From Clonostachys chloroleuca (Eukaryota; Ascomycota; Sordariomycetes; Hypocreales; Bionectriaceae): DNA of 64,000 nt. A program made the position numbers and the translations under genes. Location: positions 7,688,001-7,752,000 of the forward strand of contig JBANAY010000004.1 in assembly GCA_037952775.1 (NCBI GenBank), in the 5' to 3' direction. This document shows, piece after piece, positions 53,675 through 64,000 of the stretch. Under the pieces are notes generated by a model. It saw only the letters and a list, made by a program, of their open reading frames with translations, did not search any database and was not told the DNA's origin. How positions within the stretch are numbered: the first letter of the stretch is position 1; each line of letters opens with the position of its first letter.

Positions 53675-54623
53675 TAAGAGTGCTTCCATACGAGATGGTC
53701 TTTCACTCCCAGATAATGACACTGCAAACCAAGATCTGTACTTGCCTGAAAGGCGTAGTACTAGCGAGTGAATCCAGAGTCTTGCTCAGACCTAGTAGCT
53801 TCGGCCGATTCCTTGAGCAAGGCGGCATGTACAGTTCATCTTGCTGCTTAGTTACGCATTCGATAATAAATGTAGTACCGATTAATATTAGAACGATGTT
53901 TACATGTGCGTCACCCACAGACGGTGGTTGCTTGCCACTCACTCTATGCTATCGCTTTTTCAGTTCTTTTTCCAGATCAATAGTGAATACAGCTCCTTGC
54001 TTTAGAGTAGCTCAGCCAAACTTCTAACTCTTTTGTCAATGAAAAAAAAAACGATTGGGGAGCTTGAAGAGGGGAATTAGGTGAGGGAGGTCCTTCAGCC
54101 CCTTCTTCAATATACATATACGAATGTAAGCTAGACCAATACCTCTCTACACTCGCCAGGGCAATTGTTGTTATTCAAGGTCCGAAAGAGTGTTTGGCGG
54201 TTTTGAGGGGCTTGAGGGTCATATCGAGAGCGGCGGCTAAGGAAAAAAGGAAATTGATGCACCGCGACCGGTAGGATGAACACCCCCCAGTCTATTTCCT
54301 AGATCTGTAACGTGAAGTTTTTTCTGTCTGTCAAGTCGGTTCAGGCATCTCCTCTGATAAGAGAAGTTTGGCGTAGGTCTAGCCTTTCCATCAGCAACTT
54401 CTTGTACTATTGTGTCTTCATCAAGGGAGAGTGGCATCTTATTCTTACGCATTGCAGTAGATGCATCTCTTCATAGACAACAGACAACACCTAAGATCAG
54501 ACTAAGCAACAAGAAAAGGTTACACAAGAAAATGAGCCATACAGACAGAATCAAAATTTCCCCGCACGCGCGTCGCGCTTTTTCTGTCTTCCATCAACAA
54601 ACCGACCACCGTCAAAAGCCAGA
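53675..54623. other. Intergenic, no gene seen
   Basis: 950 bases lie between the transporter and an F-box pseudogene. A run of 10 A occurs at 54042-54051. Short frames on both strands lack motifs. Confidence 0.45.
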
Positions 54624-56219
54624 ATGCGCCACATATTCTCCAAGAAACGTGAGCGAGGCGCTGGGAGCCTCGATGGAGATGATTTAATCGAGAATCAAGT
54701 TATTCTCCCTCGAGCTCCGCAAAGGAATGACGCATCCCTTCCTACCTTAAGCCACCTCAGCACTGAGGTCATCGCCATGATCATAGACGTGCTCTACAAC
54801 GACAGCCCAGCCAGCGCCAATGAGATTGTCTGCACGAGTTCCTTTTATTATCATTTGACACGGTACCGCCAATATCGAGAAGCCTGTATGGCCATATCAA
54901 CAACTACCAATGAAGTGGCTTTCCAAAATCGACTGGTTGTGGTGGAGAAGGAAGGCCTGCTCCCTGCCATCCGACGCGTCAGAGTCCGCATCGGAGCAAT
55001 AGACAAAGAGAAATGCACCACCACCATGATCGAGTTCATTGGGAAAATGATTACACTGACCGACCTCGAATGGCGTTATGCAAAGAACATCAAGATATCC
55101 ACCTGCGTCCCAAATTAGTTGATTTCTCTGCTTCAGTCACGGCCGTAGGTGCGCCTTCATGCTGGCGTTTCACCTCCATTCGTACGCCACCTTCGTTCCG
55201 AACATGACCTCGAGTACAACATGTACCCCTTGGAAGGGCTCAAGAATCTCAGCTCGTTCCAGGTGCGGTTTACCTACCGCAAGCCGAAGACGTGTGGTTT
55301 CATTTTGCCATTTGTCAAACATATGCTGATATCTTGTCTCAACCTTCGAAAACTTACGATCGACATAAAGGCACGGACCTGGGAAGACAACCGCCTATCA
55401 GAATATTACGCTGGGTTTGGATTCATGGATGGGGAACGACTACCGGCATTGGAAGAGCTAAATCTGGTTAACTATAAATTTAGCCATGCCGAGGATGGAG
55501 AACTCCAGTGGGAACGTTGCATAGGATATCCAGGGAGTGGCGATGAAATCATTTATTGGGCAGAGACGTTTGACTGGTCAATACTGAGACGTTTGCGCCT
55601 CCACCAAGTGACCTTGGCGAATGAATTAGCACCAAAACTAGTTTCTCTCCAGGAGGTCTCAGTATATTGTTACGGAGCACAGCACTTCTTCCAGTCGCTT
55701 CCGGTAGGTCTCAGCACCATCAGAGTTGGAGACACTTTTATGATTGGCCTAGAAGCATTGGTGAGATATGGCCGATGTCTCAAGACATTGGACCTCCAAT
55801 CCCATTATTATTACTCCTATAACCCCCCTCTTTATATATACTCTTGCCCTCATATCAGAGATCTCGCTATTGATATCGGCAGAGATGGCGAATGGCCATA
55901 TGAGAGGCTGGACATCTTAGCAGGCTTTCTACAACTCTAAAACCTAACTATTCAGCTTGATTCCGGAAAACCAAATAAAAGCATTCAACCGTATGTGATG
56001 TACGGCGCAGTAAGTCATCTGTTCAGCTATCTCCTCTTACAGCGGCCTTCAGGTATGAAGCCCTTGAGACAATTTACTATCAATACGGGATTATTCCATG
56101 ACTGGGATACGCATACTCTTCGGGAATGGGTACGTGATATTGCTATTACCTTTTCATACAGGGTTCCTGGTGCAAGAGGCGGCGATAATAGCAACGGGTC
56201 TTTGAATATTAGATGTTAA
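54624..56219 (+). pseudogene. F-box protein, three in-frame stops
   Basis: One frame runs from ATG 54624 to 56217 and contains an F-box-like region (LPTLSHLSTEVIAMIIDVLY, then IVCTSSFYYHLTRYRQ) and a leucine-rich-like body (LRKLTIDIKAR, LEELNLVNYKF, LRRLRLHQVTL). It is cut by TAG at 55116-55118, TAG at 55152-55154 region (in the codons RP-stop-VRLHAG) and TAA at about 55938-55940. The frame and the protein style continue unchanged across all three stops. At each stop the codon is one C-to-T change from CAG or CAA (glutamine), which fits the flanking sequence. Thus no base is missing. The gene was inactivated by transitions. It could also be a shorter expressed fragment, but that is less likely. 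It is another member of the F-box family that is repeatedly broken in this window. Confidence 0.8.
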
Positions 56220-56775
56220 CACCTCAGTGATGAAGAAAATCAACAGTTGGCTATATTAACCCCGGGCTCGAATGTCTCTATAGGCTCAAATAAAAGATTA
56301 AGAACGGTACAGCAGGGACCTGTTGCTTGCGAGTGGCAATAATCCCTCCTAGTATCGATACAGAAGGGTAAGGTCTGGAGGCAGCAGAACGTGTTCCTGA
56401 GATACGACAGGCTGTAACGTTAAGTCAATATGCTTCTTATTGTTGTGCGATGATTCACTTCCAATAACTCCCTTCTTTGCTGGCTTAAATTTTAAGACCT
56501 CAATTCGGGGGTGCTGCTAGTAATGCTGCTCTGGCCTATTTTGTAGGTGGTTATTTCAGTTGTCGTGGCAAGATTGAATATTTTGAAGGATCCTCATACA
56601 TTTATTTTAGTCGGTTTAGTTCCTTATTATATCAGACATTTCATCGCCCAACTGGACCAAAGATGTTGAAAAACCAAAAATCATGATAGTACCATCGGCT
56701 TTGATCATGTGATGTTGAATCTACAAAAGCAACCTTCGACTTGCACTGTTATCCAAAAGACGATCAAAAAAGGAA
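56220..56775. other. Intergenic, no gene seen
   Basis: 556 bases lie between the F-box pseudogene and the second tRNA. A run of six A at about 56766-56771 is a T run on the minus strand and should terminate tRNA transcription. Confidence 0.5.
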
Positions 56776-56873
56776 TGATGAGACTGGGACTCGAACCCAG
56801 GAGGATTGCTCCACCAGGAATGAATGCTAAGGTAGCCTTAACCTGACGCCATAACCAACTCGGCCATCTCACC
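56776..56873 (-). tRNA. tRNA-Leu (anticodon AAG), second identical copy
   Basis: This is base-for-base identical to the tRNA at 42115-42212, including the 16-base intron. The flanks differ apart from a minus-strand T run downstream. Both point leftward. Confidence 0.95.
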
Positions 56874-57146
56874 GGATGATCTGGCACGTGACTAGTTTTT
56901 GTCACTGAAGTGTGTGGTGGAGATGCCAGCTCACCCGTTCCGAGCTCTGAGGTTGGCGTAGGGAAGACGTCAAGTTGAGATGGATATGCGGTAAGAGTCC
57001 AAATTTCTCTACATTTGATGCAGATATCCCAACACTATCAAGTGACAACGGAAATTAATCAACTGGGTGGGAAATTTCTTAACTTTGCTCTCAGAGCTTG
57101 AACAGCAGCGGCAATAGCCGTCTTTCTCTATCACTCATCGGCCTAT
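56874..57146. other. Short spacer
   Basis: 273 bases lie between the tRNA and the 3' end of a leftward gene. No feature is seen. Confidence 0.4.
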
Positions 57147-57839
57147 CTAACGCCATGACCAGAAAGACCAAAATATGTGTTTGCCCCGTAAATTCATTTT
57201 CATATCCAACATTCTAGAGCTCCAGGCGTTCGTCATGTGATTGTCGGAAATCGAGATGGTGCGGAATATACCGGCAAAGTCATCATGACCTTCCCCTTGA
57301 ATGAAGAATCCAACGCCGCCCTTCTCATATGTTTCATCATCAACCTCTAGAAGCGGCTCACTATCGCCCCCGTATGGGAGGAAGACTTTGATGTTACTTC
57401 CGGTGACTTCGACCCGAATCGGTGTTTCGACTCCTGGCCTAATAACCGGCTTTGACCTCTTTAACGTCTCTGCCTTGCCATCCTTCCATACATGGATTTC
57501 GACATAGTCGACATGAAGACCAACGGAGTAAAAGTTGGCTTTATCCTTCTGACTGACTCGAAATACGATGCCATTTGAGACACCGGGGTAGTTGATGGCG
57601 CTGGTAGTGGTACTGATAGAATAGTCATTGCGGTTTGGAGTCACGGTTAACCACGTTGAGCTGTTGCCAAGCCTTCCCTCTAGAAGGTTATGATGAGAAT
57701 CCCATGTTCCATTTCCAAATTTAGACCAATGATCAAGGCCGCTTGTGTAATAATCGACGAAGGGAAGATCGACAGTGGTCTTGGAGGCTGCGACGAGAGT
57801 AGTGGCGGCTAGGCCGAGGAACAGATTTTGAGCAATCAT
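57147..57839 (-). CDS. Small secreted beta-sandwich-like protein
   Basis: This is an intronless leftward gene of 230 residues. Residues 1-19 (MIAQNLFLGLAATTLVAAS) are a signal peptide. The body has short alternating hydrophobic strands (NGIVFRVSQKDKANFYSVG, VEIHVWKDG, IKVFLPYGG, GGVGFFIQGEG, AGIFRTISISD). This pattern is typical of concanavalin-like or DUF1080-like carbohydrate-associated folds. No catalytic residues can be assigned. Sequons NGT, NSS and one or two others support glycosylation. The last 30 residues (NAWSSRMLDMKMNLRG onward) look unlike the rest and could be an extension by frame drift near the end. A TATA box lies about 115 bases upstream. It is likely an extracellular protein of unknown function. 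Confidence 0.7.
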   Translation of the reverse strand: MIAQNLFLGLAATTLVAASKTTVDLPFVDYYTSGLDHWSKFGNGTWDSHHNLLEGRLGNSSTWLTVTPNRNDYSISTTTSAINYPGVSNGIVFRVSQKDKANFYSVGLHVDYVEIHVWKDGKAETLKRSKPVIRPGVETPIRVEVTGSNIKVFLPYGGDSEPLLEVDDETYEKGGVGFFIQGEGHDDFAGIFRTISISDNHMTNAWSSRMLDMKMNLRGKHIFWSFWSWR

Positions 57840-57955
57840 GATGATGTGAATACTAAGAGGTGATTTGAGAAGTTTCAGAAAATTTTAAATGGAGCAATTG
57901 GAAAGTGAGTTGTAGAGTGAGTGTTGGAAGTTTGACTAAGTGGCCATTGGCCTAG

Positions 57956-57963
57956 TATATATA
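57956..57963 (-). promoter_or_regulatory. TATA box of the secreted-protein gene
   Basis: TATATATA lies about 117 bases upstream of the ATG at 57839 on the minus strand. Confidence 0.5.
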
Positions 57964-59464
57964 GTGTTTTTCCTCCAGACTTCACACGAACTGGCCTTAT
58001 TCCAATCCAAGCCCGTGTGGCTTCGAAATTAAATCAGTGACTCACATAAATCAAAAAGAAAGAGGCTGGACGGAGATAAGAAGATCTGTTCTTTTCATGA
58101 GTCGGGCTCTGTACCCTTTGCACAGCGATTGGCCCGTGTACGATCCTTGGCATTCGAAATTGAAGACAGAGAAAACACGGGCTAACGGACGGCCAACTGC
58201 GCCTCGAGCTAACTCGGACCCTGCAGCCTGATACGGAAATTGGCTGCGTCGTATAGACGACAGGGCAATGAACTTGTGGATATGATGAGAAACAGTTGCA
58301 TATCTGTCCAATACCTCACCGTGATCCATCCTAGCTCCTCTTCACTCCCTGATATTGCCAGTAGAGTAGCCACTTCATGATCGGCCAAGGTACCTACCGT
58401 TATTTTTATTACTCCCCTAAGTGGCAATTTGGCGGGTGAAGGTGGAAGTCTTGATTTGATCCCAATTAGCGTACCGAAAACTGTGACTTTAAAAAAATGT
58501 TCAACTCCATAACCTTTGATATCACGTTTGTTTCTAGCCTCCTCAATTTCTTTTCAAACATATTTAGGGAGTTGAGAGGGCGTAGGTTGTTGCTCTCAGC
58601 GCCATGTAGTGGCAGAAAGGCAGCGGGACATCAGAAGGCGGACCCTCTCCGCAGAGATACATTTATCAACAAACTTGTGCTAAATGAGGGTGAAGAGAAC
58701 CATCCACAAACAGCTTTCTTGATCCACGTTCGCCTCAATGTCCGAGGCTAACGAGAACCTACCTCTGGATCAAAGGCGAAGATAAGGGAGCGTCCATGGC
58801 TATAGGGGCGCTGCATCCCAATAAGGCCATCTAGTTAGCTTCGGTAAACCATGATGCGCCCCTCGACCAGTGAATAAAATGGAAAATTGAAGCAAGATAT
58901 CTTCGTTAATATGGCTATGCTTAGGGGACACCCGATATGTATTGTGATGTGAGATACATTTGGAAAGAAGGATTGGGGGCGATCAATTATGAGCAAGGCT
59001 CAATGATACATGACTTTTAATGTAATCTGAATGCGTGGACAAGCACCTCTGAGCAAAGAAAATTTAGCTAGCGATCTAGGGCAGCAAGTTAAAACAGGCT
59101 TCTTGCGCTAAGGGATATGGTTAGTAGAGTGTAGGTCTACAATGTGGGTATAAAGCCTAGCATATAGTTGTAGCATTAATTTGACGGCACCCACCAGTGT
59201 CCCTCGAATAGCTCTCCTTGGCATTATAAGGGTATTTGTTGAGTAGTCACAAGATAGGAAGCAGCATAATAGATAAACTCGGGGCGCCCATTGACCAACC
59301 AGATCTAATGCGTTTGTAAGATCGAGGGCCGTGTTTCGCCACTAGAATAGATGGATGAGGACTTTTCATCGTCATAAATATCTGGGCAATCTATATATTA
59401 GGCCGCCTCCATCCCATCCATAAGTCCTCTAGAAAGAAAAGAAAATACTATTAGCTAACTTTCA
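57964..59464. other. Intergenic, mostly AT-rich
   Basis: This is 1.5 kb between divergent genes. Frames at 58037-58751 lack motifs. CTATATATTA at 59391-59400 is a TATA-like element 65 bases before the ATG at 59465. Confidence 0.5.
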
Positions 59465-60174
59465 ATGTTTGCTTTGAGAATTATTCGCTTCCTGACGTTT
59501 CGGTCTCGTTCCAAGCCTCGCCTCCTTTTTTCAAGATCGTTTAGTTCAAGTCACGCAGCCATGACAGCAATCAAGGATGCTATCGTCAAGGACCACCGGG
59601 AGCTGGAGGGATACTACAACGAGATCATACATTCGATGGACCGTGACCACCAGGAACGTTTCGGCAATCAATTCACCTGGGAGCTTGCCCGGCACTCCGT
59701 TGGTGAGGAACTAGTTGTGTGTCCTGCCTATGAGGAGTATATGGGCGACAAAGGTAAGGCGATGGCTGATGAAGACTGCCAGGAGCACCATAAATTGTGT
59801 GAAATAACCGTAGTGGCAGCAATTTTGCCTCAAAAAATACTGACTTTTTCAAGGTCAAAGAACTTCTAATGCAGTTCCAGAACATGAAACCCCAAGAAAC
59901 CGACTACTTGCCTAAGTTGAAGGAGCTCTGGGCCGATTTTCCCGAACACATCAAGGAGGAAGAGAGTCGTGACATGCCTGCCTTTGAGGAGGCGCTTGCT
60001 AATGCCGAGGAGGAATCCCAGGCGTTTGTGCCGTCCCGCAGCCACCCAAGCGCCGGCGAAAACCCGCCTTTCGAGACTGTCATGGGTTTACTGATTGCTG
60101 CGTTTGATCACGTCGCTGATATATTTCGAAAGTTCCCAGATAAAACGATCTCCCCAACTCCTTCAACTAAGTAA
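59465..60174 (+). CDS. Hemerythrin HHE-domain protein, mitochondrial-looking
   Basis: Exons 59465-59809 and 59854-60174 give 221 residues. The first 33 residues (rich in R, F, L and S, no acidic residue, ending SFSSSHAA) look like a mitochondrial presequence. A second in-frame ATG follows immediately. The HHE metal-binding residues are visible as KDHRELEGYYNEI, ELARHSVGEELVVCPAYEEY, CQEHHK and EHIKEEESRDMPAFEE. The intron is only 44 bases with donor GTAGTG and a CTGAC branch. It adds LCEIT after HHK, whereas relatives usually run straight from HxK to VKELL, so the true donor may be different or damaged. Family members bind a diiron centre and are linked to oxygen, NO or iron sensing. No lesion is seen elsewhere. 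Confidence 0.8.
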
Positions 60175-60597
60175 GACTTATCATGTTCTTACCAAATAGG
60201 TTGATATCGAAAGGCAGGATGCGCTTGTATAGAGGGGGATATCAATGAGTTGAACGATGAGTGTGTAGAAACTGCTCTTGATATACACTCTGGGTTGAAA
60301 TCTGTACGTGGAAATATTAAATCGAGATTTGAACTTGTGTTTTCGACGGAATTTGACCATTTATAGTAATAAATAGACGTTTTGATTGCGTCGCCTTAAG
60401 AAATTACTAAGTTCAACAAGAATGCTCTTTATAGGCCCTGGAATGAAAGTGAAAACATTTAGGATGATAGGTTATAAGTAATACATGCGTTGACTTTTAG
60501 TCAACCACTTCTTAAATTTTTCTGCTCTAGGCTGATCATACATTGCTTGAGGCACATATGACCAATAGCATCTACCAAGTATCCGTTGTCAGATTCC
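60175..60597. other. Convergent spacer
   Basis: 423 AT-rich bases lie between the 3' ends of the hemerythrin and 6-phosphogluconate dehydrogenase genes. No feature is seen. Confidence 0.4.
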
Positions 60598-62224
60598 CTA
60601 TGTATCCGACGTGCCCTTCGCGGATTTCCACTCATGATGATGAGATCCTTTTTTGGCCTCACCCGGGCCGTGGTCTTTGATATCGAAGTTGTGATGTCCA
60701 AAGTAGTCCAGCTCCGCCTCCATGAGCTGTGTCGGTAGTTCTGTATGAGTAGAATACTTGTAATATTCAAGGGACTGGCTGATGGCAGGAATTACCATAT
60801 TAGCTTCGACTGCCTTGAGCACAACGCTCTTTGTTGGATCGAAGCTACGGCTCAGTTCTTTCTCCAGCGTTTGGTCGGCCAGAATACCATCACCATCCGG
60901 CTTCATTCTGGGCCATGAACATATTGACTGCAAGAGAGACATGATGGCATCTGCGCGGATGATTGAACCTGCGCTCCAAACGTGGAGTAGATCTGGATAG
61001 TTTATTTCCCAGCCTTTCTGCTGGCTCTTGCGACGCAGAAGGTCCAGCCCTTGCACAAAGCAAAGAAGGAAGCAAAAATACGTCGCCATGCGCAATTGCT
61101 CAATGAAGCTATCCTTATCGTCTCCCTGTAGGGGCTTTGTCGCATATGTACCTTTGCTAACCTTTTCGTTTTTCATCCGCTTTGTCAGATCCGCCGAAGC
61201 GCAACGGAAGAGATGGGCGCCTATGATGGTGGCAGCTGGCGAGTGAAGACGCACCGCTTCCTCGCAGGTCCAGGTTCCGGTGCCTTCAGACTCATCCACA
61301 TCCTGGACGATTTTGTCCTGGACGTACGATACAACATGAATCCCTTTGTCGTCATTCTCTTGATTTACGTCCGCGCCAATAGCTATGAGGAAGCACTTGG
61401 ACAATTCGGGTGATTCATTCCATTGGCATAGAACCTGCCCAGCTTCGTCATAGCTAAGTCCCAGGCCCCGAGTCATGATATACCAGGCTTCGGCAATAAC
61501 CGACATCATGCCTTGTTCGATGCCGTTGTGGAGCATCTTAACGAAGTGGCCGGAGCCTCCGGGGCCAATGTAATTGACGCATGGCTTCCCACCTTCATCT
61601 TTCGCAGCAACGGTTCGAAGAATCGGCAGGATCTTTTCGACAGCTTCTCGATTACCGCCTGGTGACATTGATGGTCCTGCCCGGGCACTTTGGTAACCCC
61701 CTGACACTCCGCATCCGACATAAAAGATGCCGTGAGGTCTAAGCTCCTCCTGCCGACGTTCGGTGTTATTGTAGTGCTCGTTTGAACAATCGAGAATAAT
61801 GTCGCCGGTGGTAAGGGATGGACGTAGCTCCTGCAAACATTTGTCCCCGGCCAATCCATGAGGAATGCTAAACAAAATGAGACGAGGATGAGAATCCGAA
61901 GAAAGACTTTTGCACAATTGGCTATAAGAATCCTGTCGAATAACATCTTCTTGTAGGTTCAAGTCTCGAGCCCTTTGTTCAGTCTCCTCCATCTTACACT
62001 GTTCTGGTGACTAGTAAGTTGCTAGCGTCTGACAGAATGAGTTTCAATGCATTAGTTACCGGTGTCGAAGAAAAAGACCTGGTATCCATGCTCTGCAAAC
62101 AGCAGACTCATCATAGAGCCCATGCTCCCCACACCAACCATCCCTACCTGTCAGGTCATTGTCAGATAGAGCTGTAGTAAATTGGAAGAGAAATGACCAC
62201 CTTCTGAATCTTTGGCTCAAACAT
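60598..62224 (-). CDS. 6-phosphogluconate dehydrogenase, decarboxylating
   Basis: Three exons read leftward: 62224-62201, 62147-62060 and 62003-60598, give about 505 residues. The first exon is a short MFEPKIQK. The second carries the NADP-binding VGVGSMG fold start. The third holds the catalytic signature GGSGHFVKMLHNGIEQG, with the active-site lysine, and the all-helical C-terminal domain (AGSIIRADAIMSLLQ, VIPAISQSLEYYKY). The donor of intron 1 could be GTGGTC or, three bases on, GTCATT. The enzyme oxidises 6-phosphogluconate to ribulose-5-phosphate with release of CO2 in the pentose phosphate pathway. Deviations from the housekeeping enzyme, such as a basic and histidine-rich C-terminus (SHHHEWKSAKG), suggest a secondary paralogue. 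Such extra copies are common in filamentous fungi. Confidence 0.88.
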
Positions 62225-62561
62225 GATAGTTTTTTTTTCTGTCGGCAATATTTACTGAGATTTTCTCTCAGGCGTGAAGCTAGTTTATAGAACCTGTTAA
62301 GTAAAAACGCTTCTTACACATCGAGGACGTAGAAATAGGTATGAGAAGGTGCCAAGTGGGCTCCAAACCCGAAAATCAACATCGAATCCATTTTTCTCAA
62401 TTAGATGTACAAGAATTACATCATAATTGCATAGGAATTTTAGAGCTATGAGGCGACGGCTCCGTCATCAATGATGAAATGTTTCCGTCCAGGGAGAAGG
62501 CAACAGATTGTGTATCATATCATGTGAGCTAATAGAGGAGAGGAAAGACATGTTGGGTACG

Positions 62562-62594
<33 letters not shown>

Positions 62595-62862
62595 CATTGT
62601 ATACATTCCATACTCGACAGCTCAAGAAGCGAATTAAATATATTCAAGATATCCAAGGCCTCATCAAGTGATTTCGTCCCTTCTTTTATGCATATTTGCT
62701 TACTACAAGAACTGCAAATTTCTGCCAATTGTCAAATGACTTGGTTGGTTCGCCCTGAGGTGTGTTCACGTTGCGCGAAGCGTAGAGACAAAAAGGAGCG
62801 ACTAAGGTACTTCCGTCGTTAACAAAAGAGAATTCTCCGCTCACACTTGTTTCCTCTCTCCG
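62225..62862. repeat. Intergenic with T32 tract
   Basis: 638 bases lie between two leftward genes and contain an uninterrupted run of 32 T at 62563-62594. A short frame reading through it (62508-62822) is not a gene. The left end should be the promoter of the dehydrogenase gene. Confidence 0.6.
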
Positions 62863-63750
62863 TTAACCATTGGCAATGATGACCCCGTTAGGATGAAGAG
62901 TCTGCCCACTCATAAACACACTCTCCTGGAATGCGAGGAATACATAGCTCGTAGCAATTTCACTAGGCTGTCCCATTCGATCCATCGGTGTCCAGTTCCC
63001 CGGCCCGAAGCCCTTCTGGCTCTTCTCGCTCACGCCTGTGGCCATAAGTGGTGTCCACACGGGACCAGAAGCAACCGCGTTGACACGAATGCCCTTCTTT
63101 ACGAGATGGTTAGATAGCGCGCGAGTGAACGCGATGACGGCACCCTTGCTCGTCGCATAGTCCAGCCGACTGGGGACGCCAATGTAGCAGTCCACAGACG
63201 CAATATTGATGATTGTAGCGCCGTTAGATAGATGTGGAAGCAGGTGTTTGGTAAGATGGAAGTATGAGTCGATATTGACACGGAAAGTGGACATCCACTG
63301 TTCTCTGTTGTCCCATTATTTGTTGGCAATATAGTTTCGTATGGAGAACGGCCAGATGATCACTCACTCAGATATATCAGATATATCTCCGTGTTCCTGT
63401 CTCGTAGTAGCGTTGTTTACCAAGATATCAATTCCACCGAGCGCATCCACAGCCCTGTTTGCGACATCTTCGCAATTGATCGATAGGGACAGGTCGCTGG
63501 GAATTAGCGTGAGCTCCCCACCGTTCTTCTCTATCTGGGCTTTTGTGTGCTGCGCATCCTCTTCTTCAGACGGGAGATAGGCGATGGCCAATTTGGCCCC
63601 CTCCATAGCAAACAGGATGGCTACGGCGCGACCGATGCCAGAGTCTCCCCCGGTGATGAGAGCTTTCTTACCGGCCAGCTTACCGGACGGGGTGTACACG
63701 ATGTCCTCACCCTCAGGTGGCAGATGAACTGTTTGCGGTTTGGGTTCCAT
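62863..63750 (-). CDS. Short-chain dehydrogenase/reductase
   Basis: Two exons read leftward, 63750-63368 and 63304-62863, give 274 residues. The cofactor loop is ALITGGDSGIGRAVA (residues about 30-44), followed by the DILVNNA motif. The active site has a serine in NIASVDCYIG and YATSK as the Tyr-x-x-x-Lys pair. The intron (GTGAGT..CAACAG) joins SDISE to EQWMSTFRVN. The long N-terminus with PEGEDIVYTPSGKL is typical of the YhdF-like/glucose-dehydrogenase-like branch of NAD(P)-dependent SDR enzymes. The same frame continues upstream of the ATG without a stop for about 25 codons (to near 63827) but without a second ATG. A lost or spliced upstream start is possible. The substrate is unknown; an oxidoreductase of small alcohols or sugars is likely. 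Confidence 0.85.
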
Positions 63751-64000
63751 GTCTCGCTCGAGGCCAGTGTTTTCTGTCCGTTGGGTGTCCTTGCTTGGGA
63801 TCGAAGTCGCGTGGGCTACCTTGTGAAAGGTTTATTTGGCTAACTCCAAATTGACTTTCGTAGTACTATTTTTTCGGTCTTCGTTTTTATGATGTGATTT
63901 GAAATAGCTCTGGATTGGATTCTTGTTTCAAGACGTCATACAGGCCGCCTTATAAACTTGAGAGATATGGCGGTGACGTTCCGTAGATGCTTGGTGGTTG
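63751..64000. other. Window end, SDR promoter
   Basis: 250 bases lie upstream of the short-chain dehydrogenase. They contain an open continuation of its frame but no further start. No other feature is seen. Confidence 0.4.

Noticed and set aside
62508..62822. Frame running through the T32 tract
   Set aside because: The openness comes from the poly-T run encoding phenylalanine; no other support.
1..64000. CRISPR array, bacterial operon or phage features
   Set aside because: The genome is clearly fungal; no regularly spaced repeats were seen.

Overview
The window looks like nuclear DNA of a filamentous ascomycete, most likely an Aspergillus/Penicillium-type fungus (Eurotiales). Most protein genes are split by short introns (about 44-115 bases) with fungal GT..AG borders. 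The gene families are typical of that group: Zn2Cys6 regulators with fungal-specific domains, a HET-domain gene, F-box and ankyrin genes, NCS1 and sugar-porter permeases, PaxM-type FAD monooxygenases and a GH1 beta-glucosidase. Two identical intron-containing tRNA-Leu(AAG) genes also support a eukaryotic nuclear origin. I placed exon borders by eye from splice signals, reading frame and family conservation.

Layout. 0-9 kb: a broken FAD monooxygenase, an orphan possibly F-box-derived protein, an intact PaxM-like FAD monooxygenase and a six-exon D-aminoacylase. 9-17.5 kb: a decay zone with an interrupted open frame, an ankyrin pseudogene, an F-box/ankyrin gene with one frameshift and about 3 kb with no convincing gene. 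17.5-21.2 kb: a small secreted Kex2-type precursor, a pantothenate-kinase-like protein lacking its N-terminal lobe, and a VPS62-type protein. 22-29.6 kb: an NCS1 permease, a Zn2Cys6 regulator, a divergently transcribed 2-oxoglutarate/Fe(II) oxygenase and an alpha/beta hydrolase, plausibly one catabolic neighbourhood. 29.6-32.7 kb is empty. 32.7-42 kb: a secreted lipase, a bacterial-type alkylsulfatase, an F-box protein with a long acidic tail and a zinc alcohol dehydrogenase with a GC-AG intron. 42-45 kb: a tRNA and a HET gene with several lesions. 45-54 kb: a second Zn2Cys6 regulator, an intracellular GH1 beta-glucosidase and a sugar porter, all on the + strand, with an inverted scrap of GH1 sequence upstream of the regulator. 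54-64 kb: an F-box pseudogene, the second tRNA, a small secreted protein, a mitochondrial-looking hemerythrin protein, a 6-phosphogluconate dehydrogenase paralogue and a short-chain dehydrogenase.

Two gene neighbourhoods look functional. The 45-54 kb trio (regulator, beta-glucosidase, transporter) has the composition of a beta-glucoside/cellodextrin import-and-hydrolysis cluster. The 22-30 kb group (permease, regulator, dioxygenase, hydrolase) suggests uptake and oxidation of a small nitrogen heterocycle or related compound, but its substrate cannot be read from sequence.

The most striking global feature is gene breakage. Several otherwise well-conserved genes are interrupted by single-base gaps, three of them in runs of four or five G and one in a run of four A. 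Other genes carry damage that sequencing error does not easily explain: an 11-base tandem duplication in the HET gene, and three stop codons in an F-box gene that are each one CpA-to-TpA change from glutamine. The two kinds of lesion need separate explanations.
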